Source of the DNA: Cladorhizidae sp. MBARI D1340-BT2
Lineage: Eukaryota > Porifera > Demospongiae > Poecilosclerida > Cladorhizidae
Assembly (NCBI GenBank): GCA_028752905.1
Contig: JAQNBH010000015.1
Span: 14,832,036 to 14,896,035, forward strand
Length of the DNA stretch: 64,000 nt
Direction: 5' to 3'
Position numbers and translations under genes: made by a program. How positions within the stretch are numbered: position 1 is the first letter of the stretch; each line of letters begins with the position of its first letter. The notes under the pieces are model-generated. The model was given only the letters and a program-made list of their open reading frames with translations, made no database searches and was not told the DNA's origin. Of this stretch, positions 35,235 to 45,107 are shown piece after piece.

Positions 35235-35640
35235 TCTGAGATTGGCTGCCTCCAAGTTAGAGTCAGTGTCTAGTTAGAGTCAGAGCCTGCTTCAAATAGG
35301 GCTAGGGCCGTCTAGTGAAAGTTAGGGTCTGCTTCAAGTAGGGCTAGGGCTGTCTCTAGTTAGAATAAGGGGTCTGCTTTAAATAGGGCTAGGGCTGTCT
35401 CTAATTAGAGTCAAAGCCTGATTCAAGTAGGGCTAGAGCTGTCTCTGTAGTTAAAGTTAAAGTCAGCTTCAAGTAGGGCTAGGGCTGTCTCTAGTTAGAG
35501 TCAGGTCTCTTTCAAATAGGATTAGTAGAGTCAGAATCTGCTCCAAGTAGGGCTAGGACTGTCTCTAGTTAGAACCAGGGCCTGCTTCAAGAGGGCTAGG
35601 GCTGTGTCTAGTTAGAGTTACACAAGACCTGCTGTAAGCA
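35235..35640. repeat. degenerate tandem repeat, ~60-bp unit
   Basis: About seven diverged copies of CTAGTTAGAGTCAGAGCCTG and TCAAATAGGGCTAGGGCTGT. Confidence 0.85.
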
Positions 35641-35729
35641 GTGGTGGACTATGGCTAGGGCTAGTGCTATCGAGTGTACATATCTACATGACAAGGATTA
35701 TACAACATACAATTATTGTCCTACAAAAT

Positions 35730-35870
35730 ATGCATAGCCTAAGCCATGGCCCTAGCCCTATTCTAAGCCATGGCCCTAGCCCTAGCCTAAGCCATGGTCC
35801 TAGCCCTAGCCCTAGCCTAAGCCATGGTCCTAGTCCTAGCCCTAGCCTAGGCCTAGGCCATGCACACAGG
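35730..35870. repeat. short tandem repeat, CCTAGCCCTAG-rich
   Basis: Copies of TAAGCCATGGCCCTAGCC in ~25-31 bp units. Similar CCCTAGCCCTTG repeats occur at 38755-38900. These are not canonical TTAGGG telomere repeats. Confidence 0.85.
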
Positions 35871-35879
35871 TGGAACCAT

Positions 35880-36222
35880 GGTCAACCTACTTCAACCTGC
35901 CTCCACCCAGTGTGATATTGACCCAGTGTGTGCACCCATAAAGCTATTGGCATGTCATAGCCCTATCCTATCCATTGCCCTAATCCCAGCTTAATCCATG
36001 ACCCTAAAAATCCCCCCCCCCTGCAATGTACCTTCGACCTACATGTATAGTCACATCAGCTGATTCCAAGGTCCACCATCCTCTATTATAGCCAGTCATC
36101 CTCTCTAGGGAGGGCCGTTTGGAATAGTCCCCAAATGACCCTTGAATCCTGGGAGTATGCTGCTCATCCACTGTGTGTTAGAGTTTTTGCCCAAGTGAGT
36201 CAGGCTGTTGGCCCCATTGCAG
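35880..36222. other. probable NRAMP intron sequence
   Basis: Lies directly upstream of the first recognisable NRAMP exon. I searched by eye for the preceding exon (transmembrane segment 5 with an FLFLD-type motif) and did not find it. Confidence 0.35.
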
Positions 36223-36290
36223 GTTTGAGGTTACTGGAGGCTTTCTTTGGAGGACTAATACTCATCATGAGTGCCATGTTTGGATGGATG
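36223..36290 (+). CDS. NRAMP/SLC11 metal transporter, exon a
   Basis: A 68-nt exon with acceptor CCCCATTGCAG and donor GTGAGC, reading LRLLEAFFGGLILIMSAMFG then WM. It matches the conserved YGLRKLEAFFGxLIxIMAxxFGYEYV stretch (end of transmembrane segment 5 and start of the following loop) of SLC11 proton-coupled divalent-metal transporters, which move Fe2+ and Mn2+ across plasma and endolysosomal membranes. It begins with two bases of a split Gly codon and ends in phase 0, matching exon b. The preceding exons, including the DPGN metal-binding motif of segment 1, are not visible in the window. Confidence 0.82.
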
Positions 36291-36476
36291 GTGAGCAAAG
36301 GGAAAGAGAAAGGAAATGTCTCTTGTCCAAGCATCACTAGAGAGATGTGAGATGTCTTGTTGATGCTGGTGTGTAGATATAACTTGATTTCCTCCTTCTT
36401 TTCTCTCCCCTTCTTCACCGCCTCACTTCCTCCTCCTCCTCCTCCTCCACCCTCCCCCTACTCCTCTCCTCACCAG

Positions 36477-36632
36477 TATGTGTATGCACTACCAAACCAG
36501 CTGAACATGTTCCTTGGCACAGTCATTCCTTATTGCAGCAACTGCTCTACGGCTGCAGCCCAGCAAGGCCTAGGAATAGTAGGGGCTGTCATTATGCTTC
36601 ACGACCTCTACCTGCACTCTGGACTGGTCTTG
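36477..36632 (+). CDS. NRAMP/SLC11 metal transporter, exon b (TM6 motif)
   Basis: A 156-nt exon of 52 codons with a pyrimidine-rich acceptor CACCAG and donor GTAAGG. It reads YVYALPNQLNMFLGTVIPYC and ends GLGIVGAVIMLHDLYLHSGL then VL. SLC11 proteins have IVGAVIMPHNxYLHSALV here: segment 6 supplies the metal-coordinating Met and the conserved His pair. In this copy the Met and both His are kept, but the Pro and Asn of MPHN are Leu and Asp (MLHD). The extracellular CSxC pair (YCSNCST) is kept, as in family members with PSCSGC. Phase 0 at both ends fits neighbouring exons a and c. Confidence 0.88.
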
Positions 36633-36764
36633 GTAAGGCTGGCCATTTGCTCTTGCCATTCATAAGCTTGTTGTTGATTGTGGTTGGCCAACTAGCCCGT
36701 GTGGCCTTCTTGACCATACAGATGGCCTCTGCAATGGTCTCAGTAGAACTTGCCATGCTGGTGT

Positions 36765-37240
36765 TGTACTGAGGTCTGTTGCCATGGTTGATGTTGTGCT
36801 GAGGTCTGTTGTCATGGTTGGTGTTGTGCTGAGGTCTGTTGCCATGGTTATTATTGTGCTGAGGTCTGTTGCCATGGTTGATGTTGTTCTGAAGTCTGTT
36901 GCCATGGTTGGTATTATGCTGAGGTCTGTTGCCATGGTTGTTATTGTGCTGAAGTATGTTGCCATGGTTATTATTGTGCTGAAGTCTGTTGCCATGGTTG
37001 GTATTGTGCTGAAGTCTGTTGCCATGGTTGTTATTGTGCTGAAGTCTGTTGCCATGGTTATTATTGTGCTGAAGTCTGTTGCCATGGTTGGTATTGTGCT
37101 GAAGTCTGTTGCCATGGTTGTTATTGTGCTGAAGTCTGTTGCCATGGTTATTATTGTGCTGAAGTCTGTTGCCATGGTTGTTATTGTGCTGGGGGTCTGT
37201 TGCCATGGTTGTTATTGTGCTGAAGTCTGTTGCCATGGTT
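36765..37240. repeat. minisatellite, 30-bp unit, in NRAMP intron
   Basis: About 16 copies of GAAGTCTGTTGCCATGGTTG plus TTATTGTGCT. The third position block cycles among TTATTATT, TTGGTATT and TTGTTATT, giving a 90-bp higher-order repeat at 36950-37190. Long frames on both strands are artefacts of the 30-bp unit. Confidence 0.94.
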
Positions 37241-37997
37241 GGCTTTCTTTTTTTTTGTGTGTATGGTTAATTGTTTTTTATACACTGCAGTTTGTTGTTG
37301 TTTATAGTCATTTAGCAGCCAACTCCCAGTGACCATCCAAGATGTTTCACTCAGTCCAGAATAGTTGACTGGCGACGGTACTGAAATTCTGTTAAAATAA
37401 CACATGGGGGGAGGGGAGAGGAGGTTCATGGCTGCTGAATTTCTGTGCATGAAAGCATGCCTGACAATGTCCGGCTTAGTTTGGTAGCTAGTTAGTGTGA
37501 GTGGTCACTTCTTTGTAGCCATTCTTCAATGAAGCGGTTAGCTGCATGTCCAGCAGAAGCTGCAGCCCTGGGAACACTTATAGGCTGAGGAAGACACGGT
37601 TTCACTCCCTAAAGGACAGACAGTGACTCTTCTACTCTGTAGCTGCTATTGCTGAGTCATAGTCACATGCGCAATTGCTGATGATGTAACCACCATGAAT
37701 ATTGTATGTGCATGAAAATTGTTCACGTTTGGATGGCTGCTCGCAACAATTTTGCAGCTATTTTTCCCTGTGGAGTTTTTCCATTTATGATATGTATGTA
37801 TGTAACCTTTGAACTTAAGAACCTTTGAACTTAAGTCAAAGTGCATGTATGAATATAATAATAAGTATATATGTCAAAAGTGTTGATGCTTTAGATGAGC
37901 ATCTGTGTAGCAAAACAAATGATTCTACAGTACACTAGTTTGTTGTTGTTATTCTTTGTTGTTGTTGTTGTTGTTGTGTGACACCATATCCAGGAAG

Positions 37998-38046
37998 AGT
38001 CCGGTGAAAGTAAAAGAAGGAATTAAGTACAACTCCATAGAATCTT
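37998..38046 (+). CDS. NRAMP/SLC11 metal transporter, exon c
   Basis: Reads SPVKVKEGIKYNSIES plus one base of the next Ser codon, ending at a GTAAAC donor. It corresponds to the cytosolic KSRQxNRxxKxxVxEANxYFxIES loop before segment 7 of SLC11 proteins. The frame requires an acceptor AG at 37996-37997; the CAG four bases upstream (37991-37993) would shift the frame. Either the downstream AG is used or the exon is mis-spliced in part. Similarity is modest but the position and both phases fit. Confidence 0.6.
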
Positions 38047-38164
38047 GTAAACCAAACTTACTTACCAGCTCTCCTCATTCTCGTCTTCCTCTCCTATGTA
38101 TGTGTACCTTCACTCCTCTAAGCTTCTGCCCTACTCGTTCTGTCTCACTCTCTCCTGTCCTGCA

Positions 38165-38490
38165 GTTCTTACTGAGTCTCACCTCCCTTTGACGTTTCCT
38201 TCACCACCCTCCCTGCTCTCACTCACCTCCCTTCCCCACTCCTGTCACCACCCTCCCTCCTCTCACTCACCTCCCTTCTACGTTCCTTCACCACCCGCCC
38301 TCCTCTCACTCCCTTCCCTTCCCCTCCCATCAACACCCTCCCTCCTCTCACTTACCTCCCTTCTCCTCCCATTATCACCCTCCCTCCTCTCACTTCCCTC
38401 CTTTCCCACTATCATCACCACCCTTTCTCCTCCCACTCACCTCCCTTCCTCACTCCCATCACCACCCTCCCTCCTCTCACTCATCACTGG
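38165..38490. repeat. pyrimidine-rich tandem repeat, ~46-50-bp unit
   Basis: Degenerate copies of CACCCTCCCTCCTCTCACTC and ACCTCCCTTCC in the NRAMP intron, almost purely C/T on the plus strand apart from ATCACCA spacers. Such mirror-like polypyrimidine DNA can form triplex structures; that is inference. Confidence 0.85.
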
Positions 38491-38522
38491 CTCACTTGTG
38501 TGTATCTTCTTACATACTGTAG

Positions 38523-38578
38523 CTTTAGCTCTCTTCGTCTCCTTCATCAAACTCTTCATCGTCTGTGTGTTTGGAGCA
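38523..38578 (+). CDS. NRAMP/SLC11 metal transporter, exon d (TM7)
   Basis: A 56-nt exon with acceptor CATACTGTAG and donor GTAAGT. It reads S (split) LALFVSFIKLFIVCVFGA, matching the CIALFVSFIINxFVVxVFAxAF sequence of segment 7 in SLC11. The two leading bases complete the Ser codon begun in exon c, and the phase-0 end fits exon e. Confidence 0.83.
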
Positions 38579-38754
38579 GTAAGTCATTGATGCCCCCCAT
38601 ATCTATATATGTACATGTGTGTACATATTAGTTGTCTTAAAGAAGGGGAGAGGAGGGAAATTTCAGATTCTCTCCTCCCAACTACATGTACCTTAACTCC
38701 TGGAATGGCCCTACATGTACATGTACACTCTAGAATGTCCTGTGCTGGTTACCT

Positions 38755-38900
38755 ATAGCCCTTGCTAGCCCTAGCCCTTGCCCTAGCCTTATCCCTGGCC
38801 TTAGCCCTAGCCCTTGTCCTAGCCCTATCCCTGGCCCTAGTCTTATCCCTGGCCCTAGCCCCAGCCCTTGCCCTAGCCTTATTCCTGGCCCTCGCTTGTC
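38755..38900. repeat. CCCTAG-rich tandem repeat
   Basis: Copies of GCCCTAGCCCTTGCCCTAGC with TTATCCCTGG. Related in composition to the array at 35730-35870; the two arrays bracket the recognised NRAMP exons a-d. Confidence 0.85.
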
Positions 38901-39016
38901 CTAGGGAAGCCCTTGTGTACTGATTCTGTTTCCATGATGTGCAGAGTCAGCAGTATACATATAAATAAGCAGGGAGGGGGTTCTAACAGAAATCCCACAA
39001 TCCCCCCTCCTCTTAG

Positions 39017-39125
39017 GAGGACAAATCTGCTAGCTACAGTAGCCTGAGCTCAGAGACTATAGGCATCCCTCCCTCTCAAGCTACTCGCCATCTCTTCCAA
39101 AGACTTTCTGTCTGTCTGTGGAAAG
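39017..39125 (+). CDS. NRAMP/SLC11 metal transporter, exon e (TM7-8 loop)
   Basis: A 109-nt exon with acceptor CCTCTTAG and donor GTAATG. It reads EDKSASYSSLSSETIGIPPS and ends RLSVCLWK plus one base. In SLC11 the segment 7-8 loop is extracellular, variable and ends LAxDIYKGG; the LSVCLWKG ending fits that. The loop itself shows no recognised sequence match, so the call depends on the phase-perfect position between exons d and f. The N-glycosylation sequons typical of mammalian DMT1 are not seen. Confidence 0.6.
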
Positions 39126-39321
39126 GTAATGCCACATTGTGGCTAGGTCAGCATCCTTCCACTCCCGCAGATGGAATTGTTTAGACTTTTCTTGTTTGAA
39201 ATATTATATTTGACTTTGTATTATGTGTATGTATATATTCGTAGTGCATACAGAATTGTGCCAGTCCACCCAGAAGACTAGTGGCTACTGGGAATGTCCT
39301 GATAAGGTTCTCTCTATGTAG

Positions 39322-39370
39322 GCACAGTGCTGACGTTTGGTCTAAGGTCAACCCCAAAGATTTTAATATG
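39322..39370 (+). CDS. NRAMP/SLC11 metal transporter, exon f (TM8 start)
   Basis: A 49-nt exon with acceptor CTCTATGTAG and a weaker donor GTGGGT. After the split Gly it reads TVLTFGLRSTPKILI plus two bases of W or C, aligning with [21 protein letters not shown] at the start of segment 8. Divergence is high here. No exon carrying the following LAAGQSSTMTGTYAGQ block is visible. A DIRS-type retroelement relic starts about 250 bp further on, so the gene may be truncated or may resume beyond the window. Confidence 0.5.
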
Positions 39371-39382
39371 GTGGGTTGTTGG

Positions 39383-39470
39383 CAGTAGTACCAACACTGT
39401 TGTTGGCAGTAGGAGCAACACTGTTGTTGGCAGTAGCAGCAACACTGTTGTTGGCAGTAGGAGTAACACT
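39383..39470. repeat. short tandem repeat, 24-bp unit
   Basis: About four copies of GTTGTTGGCAGTAGGAGCAA plus CACT, immediately after NRAMP exon f. Confidence 0.88.
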
Positions 39471-39619
39471 AAAAGTTTTTGCTGCAAACAGGAACTACAA
39501 TCCCTAGCAGGAAGACTCTAGCATGCCTGCAATGCAAAGTGCAAAGTGGTCAGATGAGGGAGCACATTTTTGAGAAGAATTTTTGAAGCAATGAGGGTAG
39601 CTGATAAGAACCACCACTA

Positions 39620-40470
39620 TATCCGGCTCAATGCATCCTTCCGGTCAGACTTCATGTGGTGGTGCATGTTTAGCTAATGTTGGAATGGATGTCAATGATT
39701 CCAGGAGCAGCCAGTGGGGAATTAGATCAATGTGTTCACGTGTCAGGAAATGTAGGATGTGGAGCTTGGTGGAGCCCACAGTAGATACAACTGAGATGGT
39801 CACCAGAGACGAAGCTCAATGACCTTCCAATCACTCAGAAGGAAGTGCTGCCAGTGATGCTGGCATGTACAGTGTAGGGAAAGCAGTGGACCAGGAGAGG
39901 AGTGAAGGTTTACTGTGACAATGAGCTGGCAGTGGTGGATCTGAATGCAGGATACTCACAGGATCCACACATCAGGCACTCCTACAGTGCCTGTTTTTTT
40001 TATTATAAAAACTCACAGTTAATAGTGATCCACATTGCAGGAAGGGGGAATGTGGTGGCAGATGCCAGCTCATTGAATATGTTGTGTGTATTCTCCTTGT
40101 AGGCCCTCGAGTAGATGCTGCATCCAACTCTGATCTCCCAGCTACTAGTGGATCAGCTAGTGAGGAAGAAACCGGACTGGACATTCAGTGGACTGGACCC
40201 AACTTTCAGGGAATTATTTTCAGCAGGTCTAGCACCATCAACATTAAAGTCATATCGCTCCTGTTATGCAAATTACATGAAATTCTGTGGAGGGAAGTTT
40301 TACCCCATTCTCCAAGATGTCTGCCTGTTTATGGTATTACTTTACCCCCAGAGGGGAGTCTCCAGAACATCTTCTAAGTCACATCCAGCAGCAATTAGAT
40401 ACACACAAATAGCAATAGGGCTAGGGGATCCTCGAGGAGCAATGCATATGTGGTCTAAATGAGGACTCCA
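39620..40470 (+). pseudogene. DIRS-type retroelement relic: RNase H plus tyrosine recombinase
   Basis: Blocks in order: FRSDFMWWCMFS with CWNGC (39640-39690), as in the region between reverse transcriptase and RNase H of DIRS/Ngaro elements; VYCDNELAVVDLNAGYSQDP (39906-39965) and IVIHIAGRGNVVADASSLN (40020-40078), matching the VxCDNxAVVxxLNxGxSxDP and HIxGxxNxxADALSRN RNase H motifs; then an open frame 40115-40462 with FSAGLAPSTLKSYRSCYANY, the N-terminal SAM-like fold of a tyrosine recombinase. The catalytic Arg/His/Tyr part is missing. RNase H followed by a recombinase is the DIRS/Ngaro order. Several stops upstream. Confidence 0.75.
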
Positions 40471-40639
40471 CGATCGGTGCTCTCCTCAGGGGCCAAGTCA
40501 TTTGTGGAGGCAAAGTCAGCCAGGAGAACTGAATAATAGTTATCACCTAGAACAGTGACAAGGGTTTACATCATAACATTAGTAGGAAGGTCTTGATGCG
40601 GATTATGCGCAATGTAATTTATATTCTCAAGTAACCTAT

Positions 40640-40936
40640 TGTGTTAGGTGTATGGGCGTGAGGGTCTTAAAGACCGCTCCACCAGGGCCAGGTTGGAGGG
40701 CCCTCACCTATTTACACCTCCAAGCACTCATTAGTAATATCCAACCTCTGGAGGTAAAATAGGGAGGAGCCGAAGCCCAGTGAGGCCTGGAGGAACCTGG
40801 CACCTCTGCCAAACATGTGCATCATGTCAATACTATAGTCATATGCTGGTTACAGAGTTGAGTTATTGTCAGTGCTCTATAATACAGCTTCTAAAGACTG
40901 CCTGTAGTTGTAGCTAACTGGTTAACAACTGTCACA
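40640..40936 (+). repeat. left LTR of gypsy-type element
   Basis: Probable limits TGTGTTAGG...GTCACA. Its interior (40680-40815) includes TATTTACACCTCCAAGCACT, GTAATATCCAACCT and GAGGTAAAATAGGGAGGAG, repeated with changes at 45108-45240. Confidence 0.65.
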
Positions 40937-40953
40937 TGGTGTCAGAAATGGGA
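40937..40953 (+). promoter_or_regulatory. retrotransposon primer binding site
   Basis: TGGTGTCAGAAATGGGA directly follows the LTR CACA end, as expected for a tRNA-primed minus-strand start. The tRNA is not identified. Confidence 0.6.
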
Positions 40954-40959
40954 TAAAGT

Positions 40960-41490
40960 AACCTTTCACCTGCAACCACCTGAACCATTTGATTTCAAGT
41001 CTCCAGATGGATGGCTCAAATGAAAGAGGTGATTTTAACAAAATTTTGATGCTTCTGGGCTCACTGGAGAAAGCCCAGCCCAACAAGTCAGCATGCTGCT
41101 GGTACTGTCTTGGAGAAGAGGCTAATGATGTCTTAACTTCTACCAACTCTACAGTAGAAGATCGAGCTAGTTGCCCAGCAGTTGTAAAGAATTATCCAAA
41201 GTTCTAAGCAACGTTATCTTCAAATGAGCCAAGTTCAACCAAAGGAACCAGCTCCAGTGTGAGACAGCAGTTCAATATATACATAACAGCACTCTACAGT
41301 CTTGTAGAGAATTGCAATTATGATGATCTCGAGGACGAAATGCTCAGGGACGGACTAGTTGTTGGCACTGGAGTCTCAACAGTTACAGTTAGACACTGAT
41401 ACTTTAGAGAAAGCCAAGAAAACCATCAGGCTGAAAGTAGCCACTAGAGAGCAGGGACAAGAACTCGAAAGTAATGACCAGAGAGAAAAC
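40960..41490 (+). pseudogene. gypsy gag relic
   Basis: The open start reads LQPPEPFDFKSPDGWL. Later frames give LGSLEKAQPNKSACCWYCLG-like and EANDVLTSTN, then AKFNQRN, an ALY-SLVENCNY stretch (about 41290-41320), RDGLVVGTGV and LQLDTDTLEKAKKTIRL. Together they match the gag of animal gypsy elements (PPExFDFxxPxxWxxWxxRFxxF, AKFNxRxQ, REIxVVGIRD, LQxDxxLTLExA). Frames change several times. Confidence 0.62.
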
Positions 41491-41494
41491 TTTT

Positions 41495-42115
41495 AGTCTG
41501 GCAGCCAAAGTGAGATTTTTGGTCCAACCTTTCACTGGAATATATATTTTTTGATTGTGCATCTCTGGATCTTCGATCTCAAGAATCCAAGTGATGCCAA
41601 GTTGGCTCCTTTAAGCATTCTGATAAAGTGGATATTTCCATGGCAACCTTTATTAAAATTGAAGAATGCAAAATGTCAATTATCTCTTGATGTAGATGAG
41701 CTATTTTCACAATTTTGGTGTCTAAACATGTTTTAGGGCATGGCCTAAAGCATGACCTTGCTGTTTTAAGGTCAAGATCATTGCAAAAAGTCATGGTCAA
41801 GCTAAAAATTTACATAAAATGCAATATGTTCACAACCCATTTTTACAGTCTCTTTTGTATATAAAATTATGTTGTACTTGGCATGTCAAAGGATGCATTA
41901 TTAAACAGAATCTGAAAATTGTACAAGGTAGGCAATTTGGCCCAGTCATATTTTCCCCAGTATATTTATCAAGACATATGACACAAGTGACATAACAACA
42001 ATTTCTATGATAAAACAATCATAGGCATCTTATATATATATATAGATACCAATGTATCATAAACATCATAAAACATATATATGATCATGAGGATCAGGAT
42101 CATTATCGTCTGGTT
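41495..42115. other. AT-rich unassigned segment within gypsy element
   Basis: (TA)n at 42030-42044. No recognised domain. Confidence 0.35.
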
Positions 42116-42119
42116 TTGA

Positions 42120-43930
42120 TACTTGCACAGCATTGTGACTGTTAAGGCAGCCATTGCATCACACCTGCATGGAATTGAGGATAATACACGATCACAGCTG
42201 ATCCACAATTCTCACATGAACACTTGATCAGCTGGAGGATGAAATCTGATGCAGGTGGGATATCACTCGGTAACATCACTGGTGCCAGTGTTTTGTTGAC
42301 TGTATCCTACATCCAGCCATACTCAAGAGGGTCAACAGTGGTGTTAGATTCTGTTGTGTGTATGTCCAAATGCAGGCTTGGACTCGCATTGTAATGGACT
42401 CATCATTTGGGGGAAGTGACTGTAGCTGTGGAGCTGACTCAATATTTGCTCTGCCAGTTTTATCCTTCAACACAGCAGTCATGGTGCTGCCATGAAGGAA
42501 GTTGCCTCTTGAAGGACCTCGGCCTCTGATGCTGAAATAGTATTGGAATGTATGACTGGCAGCTTTCACTACCTCCAATGCCCAACACTGGGTTACTGTG
42601 TCACATCCAGATAAGGCATGTGCTTCTAAAGGTGTGGAATTATGTCCTTATGCTTTGCTGCTATTGCCTTAATGTCAATGCATTTCCTGTCTAGGACTCC
42701 ATAATGTCATTTCCCTGAGACTGTAGAAGTACAGCAACACACAAAAACATCGCTATCACCACACATCACTCTAGTTCCAGCTCCATAATGTTCCTCTGAA
42801 ATGGCTGAACTATTATGACATTAGTCTCCTCCTGCCTTGTTTCAAGATTACGGTGGGGAATGATGGGCTATTATTGGTTTCTGTTGGCACAGGATCACAC
42901 CCAGTCACTACCAATTTGTGTCCACACAGATCCTTCTCCTTCCACAGAGCAACAATCAAATGAATCTTGTTTAGTAACTGTCAACAACACCTTTTGTTGT
43001 GACAGGGGCATGGTCAAAGTTTGTTGATGCTCCCTTCTGTCTGGAGTCACGTGTATTGTCTTTGATGCTGTACTCCATATATCTGTCGAATACCAACCAG
43101 ACACCAGATTCTTTCAGCCTTGTATAGCGGACATACATACAGACTGTCCTGATCCTACTTAAATCGTGTGGTCTACCTTGGTGAGTACCTAAGCCACAGT
43201 ATTACCTACATAATCCTGGACTTTTCCATTGGTAGGCCAAGAGATCATCCATAGCATAGTTGATCTATCAACGATGAGCTTGAGTCCTGAATCACTTGCC
43301 TGCAGGAAGATGTGCCACTATCCAATGGGGACTCTTCAAGCTTGTGCCTGAGTTTTCCCCTGTCCTTTGCATCTGATAGCATGCAGCTCTTCATTTCCTC
43401 TTTGTGAAGTGTTTCCATAGATGTCTCAAGCTGGGTCATATCTCGGATATCCTTCTGTATGTGGCAACAAATGTGCAGACTCAAAGCCCAGGTTTTTATT
43501 ACATCACAGATCTCTAGAATGATGTCTTTGAATGATTTTTGTGCGCACCACATTCGGCTGTTCGACACAGCACAACACGTCTCCAGTAAAAGGGATTTTT
43601 CTTGTACTTTTCAAGTTCACAAATTTCACCACAAAAGATAGAATAGTGGATGCTCAGATCTCTGCTGCCTTTTTGCTTGATGACTGGATGAGTATATAGA
43701 ACCAGCCCTTTTAGGCAATCTTTTGGGGTGATGTTTTGATGTATAGGTTGACATACAGTCTCTATGGTACTGCATGCTAAAGTTTGGATCTGCATTCAGT
43801 TCTAATAATGGAGTCCATCATCCCTGATCCAACTTGCATTGATGATAGAATTGTTGAATCAGAAAATGCCTTCCTGGATTTCTGCAAGAATTCACCTTGG
43901 AGAAGACACACTCCTTCATGATCTGCACAC
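42120..43930 (-). pseudogene. relic of widespread uncharacterised invertebrate family (HALSGCDT)
   Basis: Minus-strand blocks in order: QYHRDCMSTYTSKH (N-terminal Cys/His region), LIVDRSTMLWMISWPTNGKV, FDRYMEYSIKDNTRDSRQKG, DSDVFVLL-like with FYS, AAKHKDIIPHL, EAHALSGCDTVTQCW, EVLQEATSFMAA, PQLQSLPPNDESITMRVQAC with IWT, and a C-terminal YGWM region ending IKCSCENCGSA. This order is that of a family I know only as uncharacterised proteins repeated in sponge, cnidarian and mollusc genomes, with a nuclease-like aspartate-rich DTDV...GCDT core; the family function is not established to my knowledge. Multiple stops and frame changes. It lies inside the gypsy element, opposite in strand. Confidence 0.68.
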
Positions 43931-44431
43931 TGTAAAAACAAAAACAAGATAGTGGACTAATTATTGTTCAAGATTCACAGTATACTTCCTCGAAACACTA
44001 TATATATATGACAAGGCCAGGTGGCAAGCAAAAATGTCAAATTCTTAAAAATAAATTAAGAACAACTTTAGTCAATGATCTTCTGACTGTACAGAGGCAT
44101 AGGCTAATTTTATGATGCGAGCTTGGTTGTCGAGTGCAGTGAGTTTTCTTTATCGCAATGAATATCGTTATCATTCTGTAATCCATATTCTCTCCAAAGC
44201 ACCAGAGATCATAGTAGCACCAATTTATGCGACAATAAAATTAATGTTTTATCTTGACCTTGAATTTTTTCAATGACATTGACCTGGAAACCTCAAAGCC
44301 ACACCCTCATTGAATAAGCCATGTCATGAAACATATTTAGACACCACGATTTTTTTAATCGCTCATTGATCCTTAAGAGAAAGAAGGGGAGGGCACTGTC
44401 AAAGCTGTCATCATACCAGCTCTACCTTTAA

Positions 44432-44880
44432 ATGCACATCAATTGGAGGCCTATTGCAATGGCCCAGGCAGAGGACCCAGTGTGTCTAGACAAGTCACAG
44501 AGTTCTGCAAAGCTGGTTTGGCTTGGGGAGAGCTTACAGAGACAAATCTCAGACCATTATAGGAAGATCAGAGGATTTCTCACTGTCCGTGATAAATTTG
44601 TTACTGTTCAACAGCAGGATAGGAATACCCAAAGATTTGCAGAGAGAAACCATGAACAAGATCCATAATGGGCACCAAGGGGTCAAATGGTGTCAGATGA
44701 GGGTGAAATCATCTGTTTGGCGGCCTAGTATAACTAACCATCTGATGCAGATGGTACAGCAGTATCAAGTTTATAACAAGACTGTCAAACAAAGGAAAGA
44801 GTCACTCTTAGCTACACCGGGACTATCCCTGGCAAAAGGTAGGAAGAGTGTAACTACTTTTCACAGTACTCTGAGGTAAC
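44432..44880 (+). pseudogene. gypsy integrase H2C2 region relic
   Basis: The frame from 44523 has RIGIPKDLQRETMNKIHNGH, QGVKWCQMRVKSSVWRPSIT and QMVQQYQVYNKTVKQRKESL. It matches the RIVIPxxLQxxxLxKIHxGHQGxxxCxxRxxxSVWWPGI..CxxC segment of gypsy integrases. One H-H pair is kept but the two final Cys positions read Y and N (QYQVYN), so the zinc site is broken. The catalytic DDE core is not recognisable downstream. Confidence 0.7.
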
Positions 44881-45107
44881 CAAACTAATACCCCCAACAA
44901 CAAAACTTTTATCTCAGCATTAAAGGCACATTCTCCAGATGGCAGTGACAACGGGCCGGGACTCTCAGTACTCGTCACATAAGTTTGCCACATTTTCTGA
45001 ATCACACAGATTCAAGCACTTGACAAGTAGTTCTCTAGTCCCTAAAAGCGATGGTGAAGACAGTCAAGGCACTGTTGGAACAATCCAATGATCCATTTAC
45101 GGATGGT

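Noticed and set aside
35730..35870. CCCTAG repeats looked like interstitial telomere sequence.
   Set aside because: The unit is CCATGGCCCTAGCCCTAGCC-like with 25-31 bp period, not the CCCTAA/TTAGGG hexamer.
36592..37332. Open frames of 171-214 codons with HNNNHGNRLQ repeats suggested an Asn/His-rich protein.
   Set aside because: They are alternative frames of a 30-bp minisatellite in the NRAMP intron.
37460..37600. A minus-strand stretch reading VPRAAASAGHAANRFIEEW looked like a conserved exon within the NRAMP intron.
   Set aside because: No splice sites fit and the frame closes quickly; it may be a repeat fragment.
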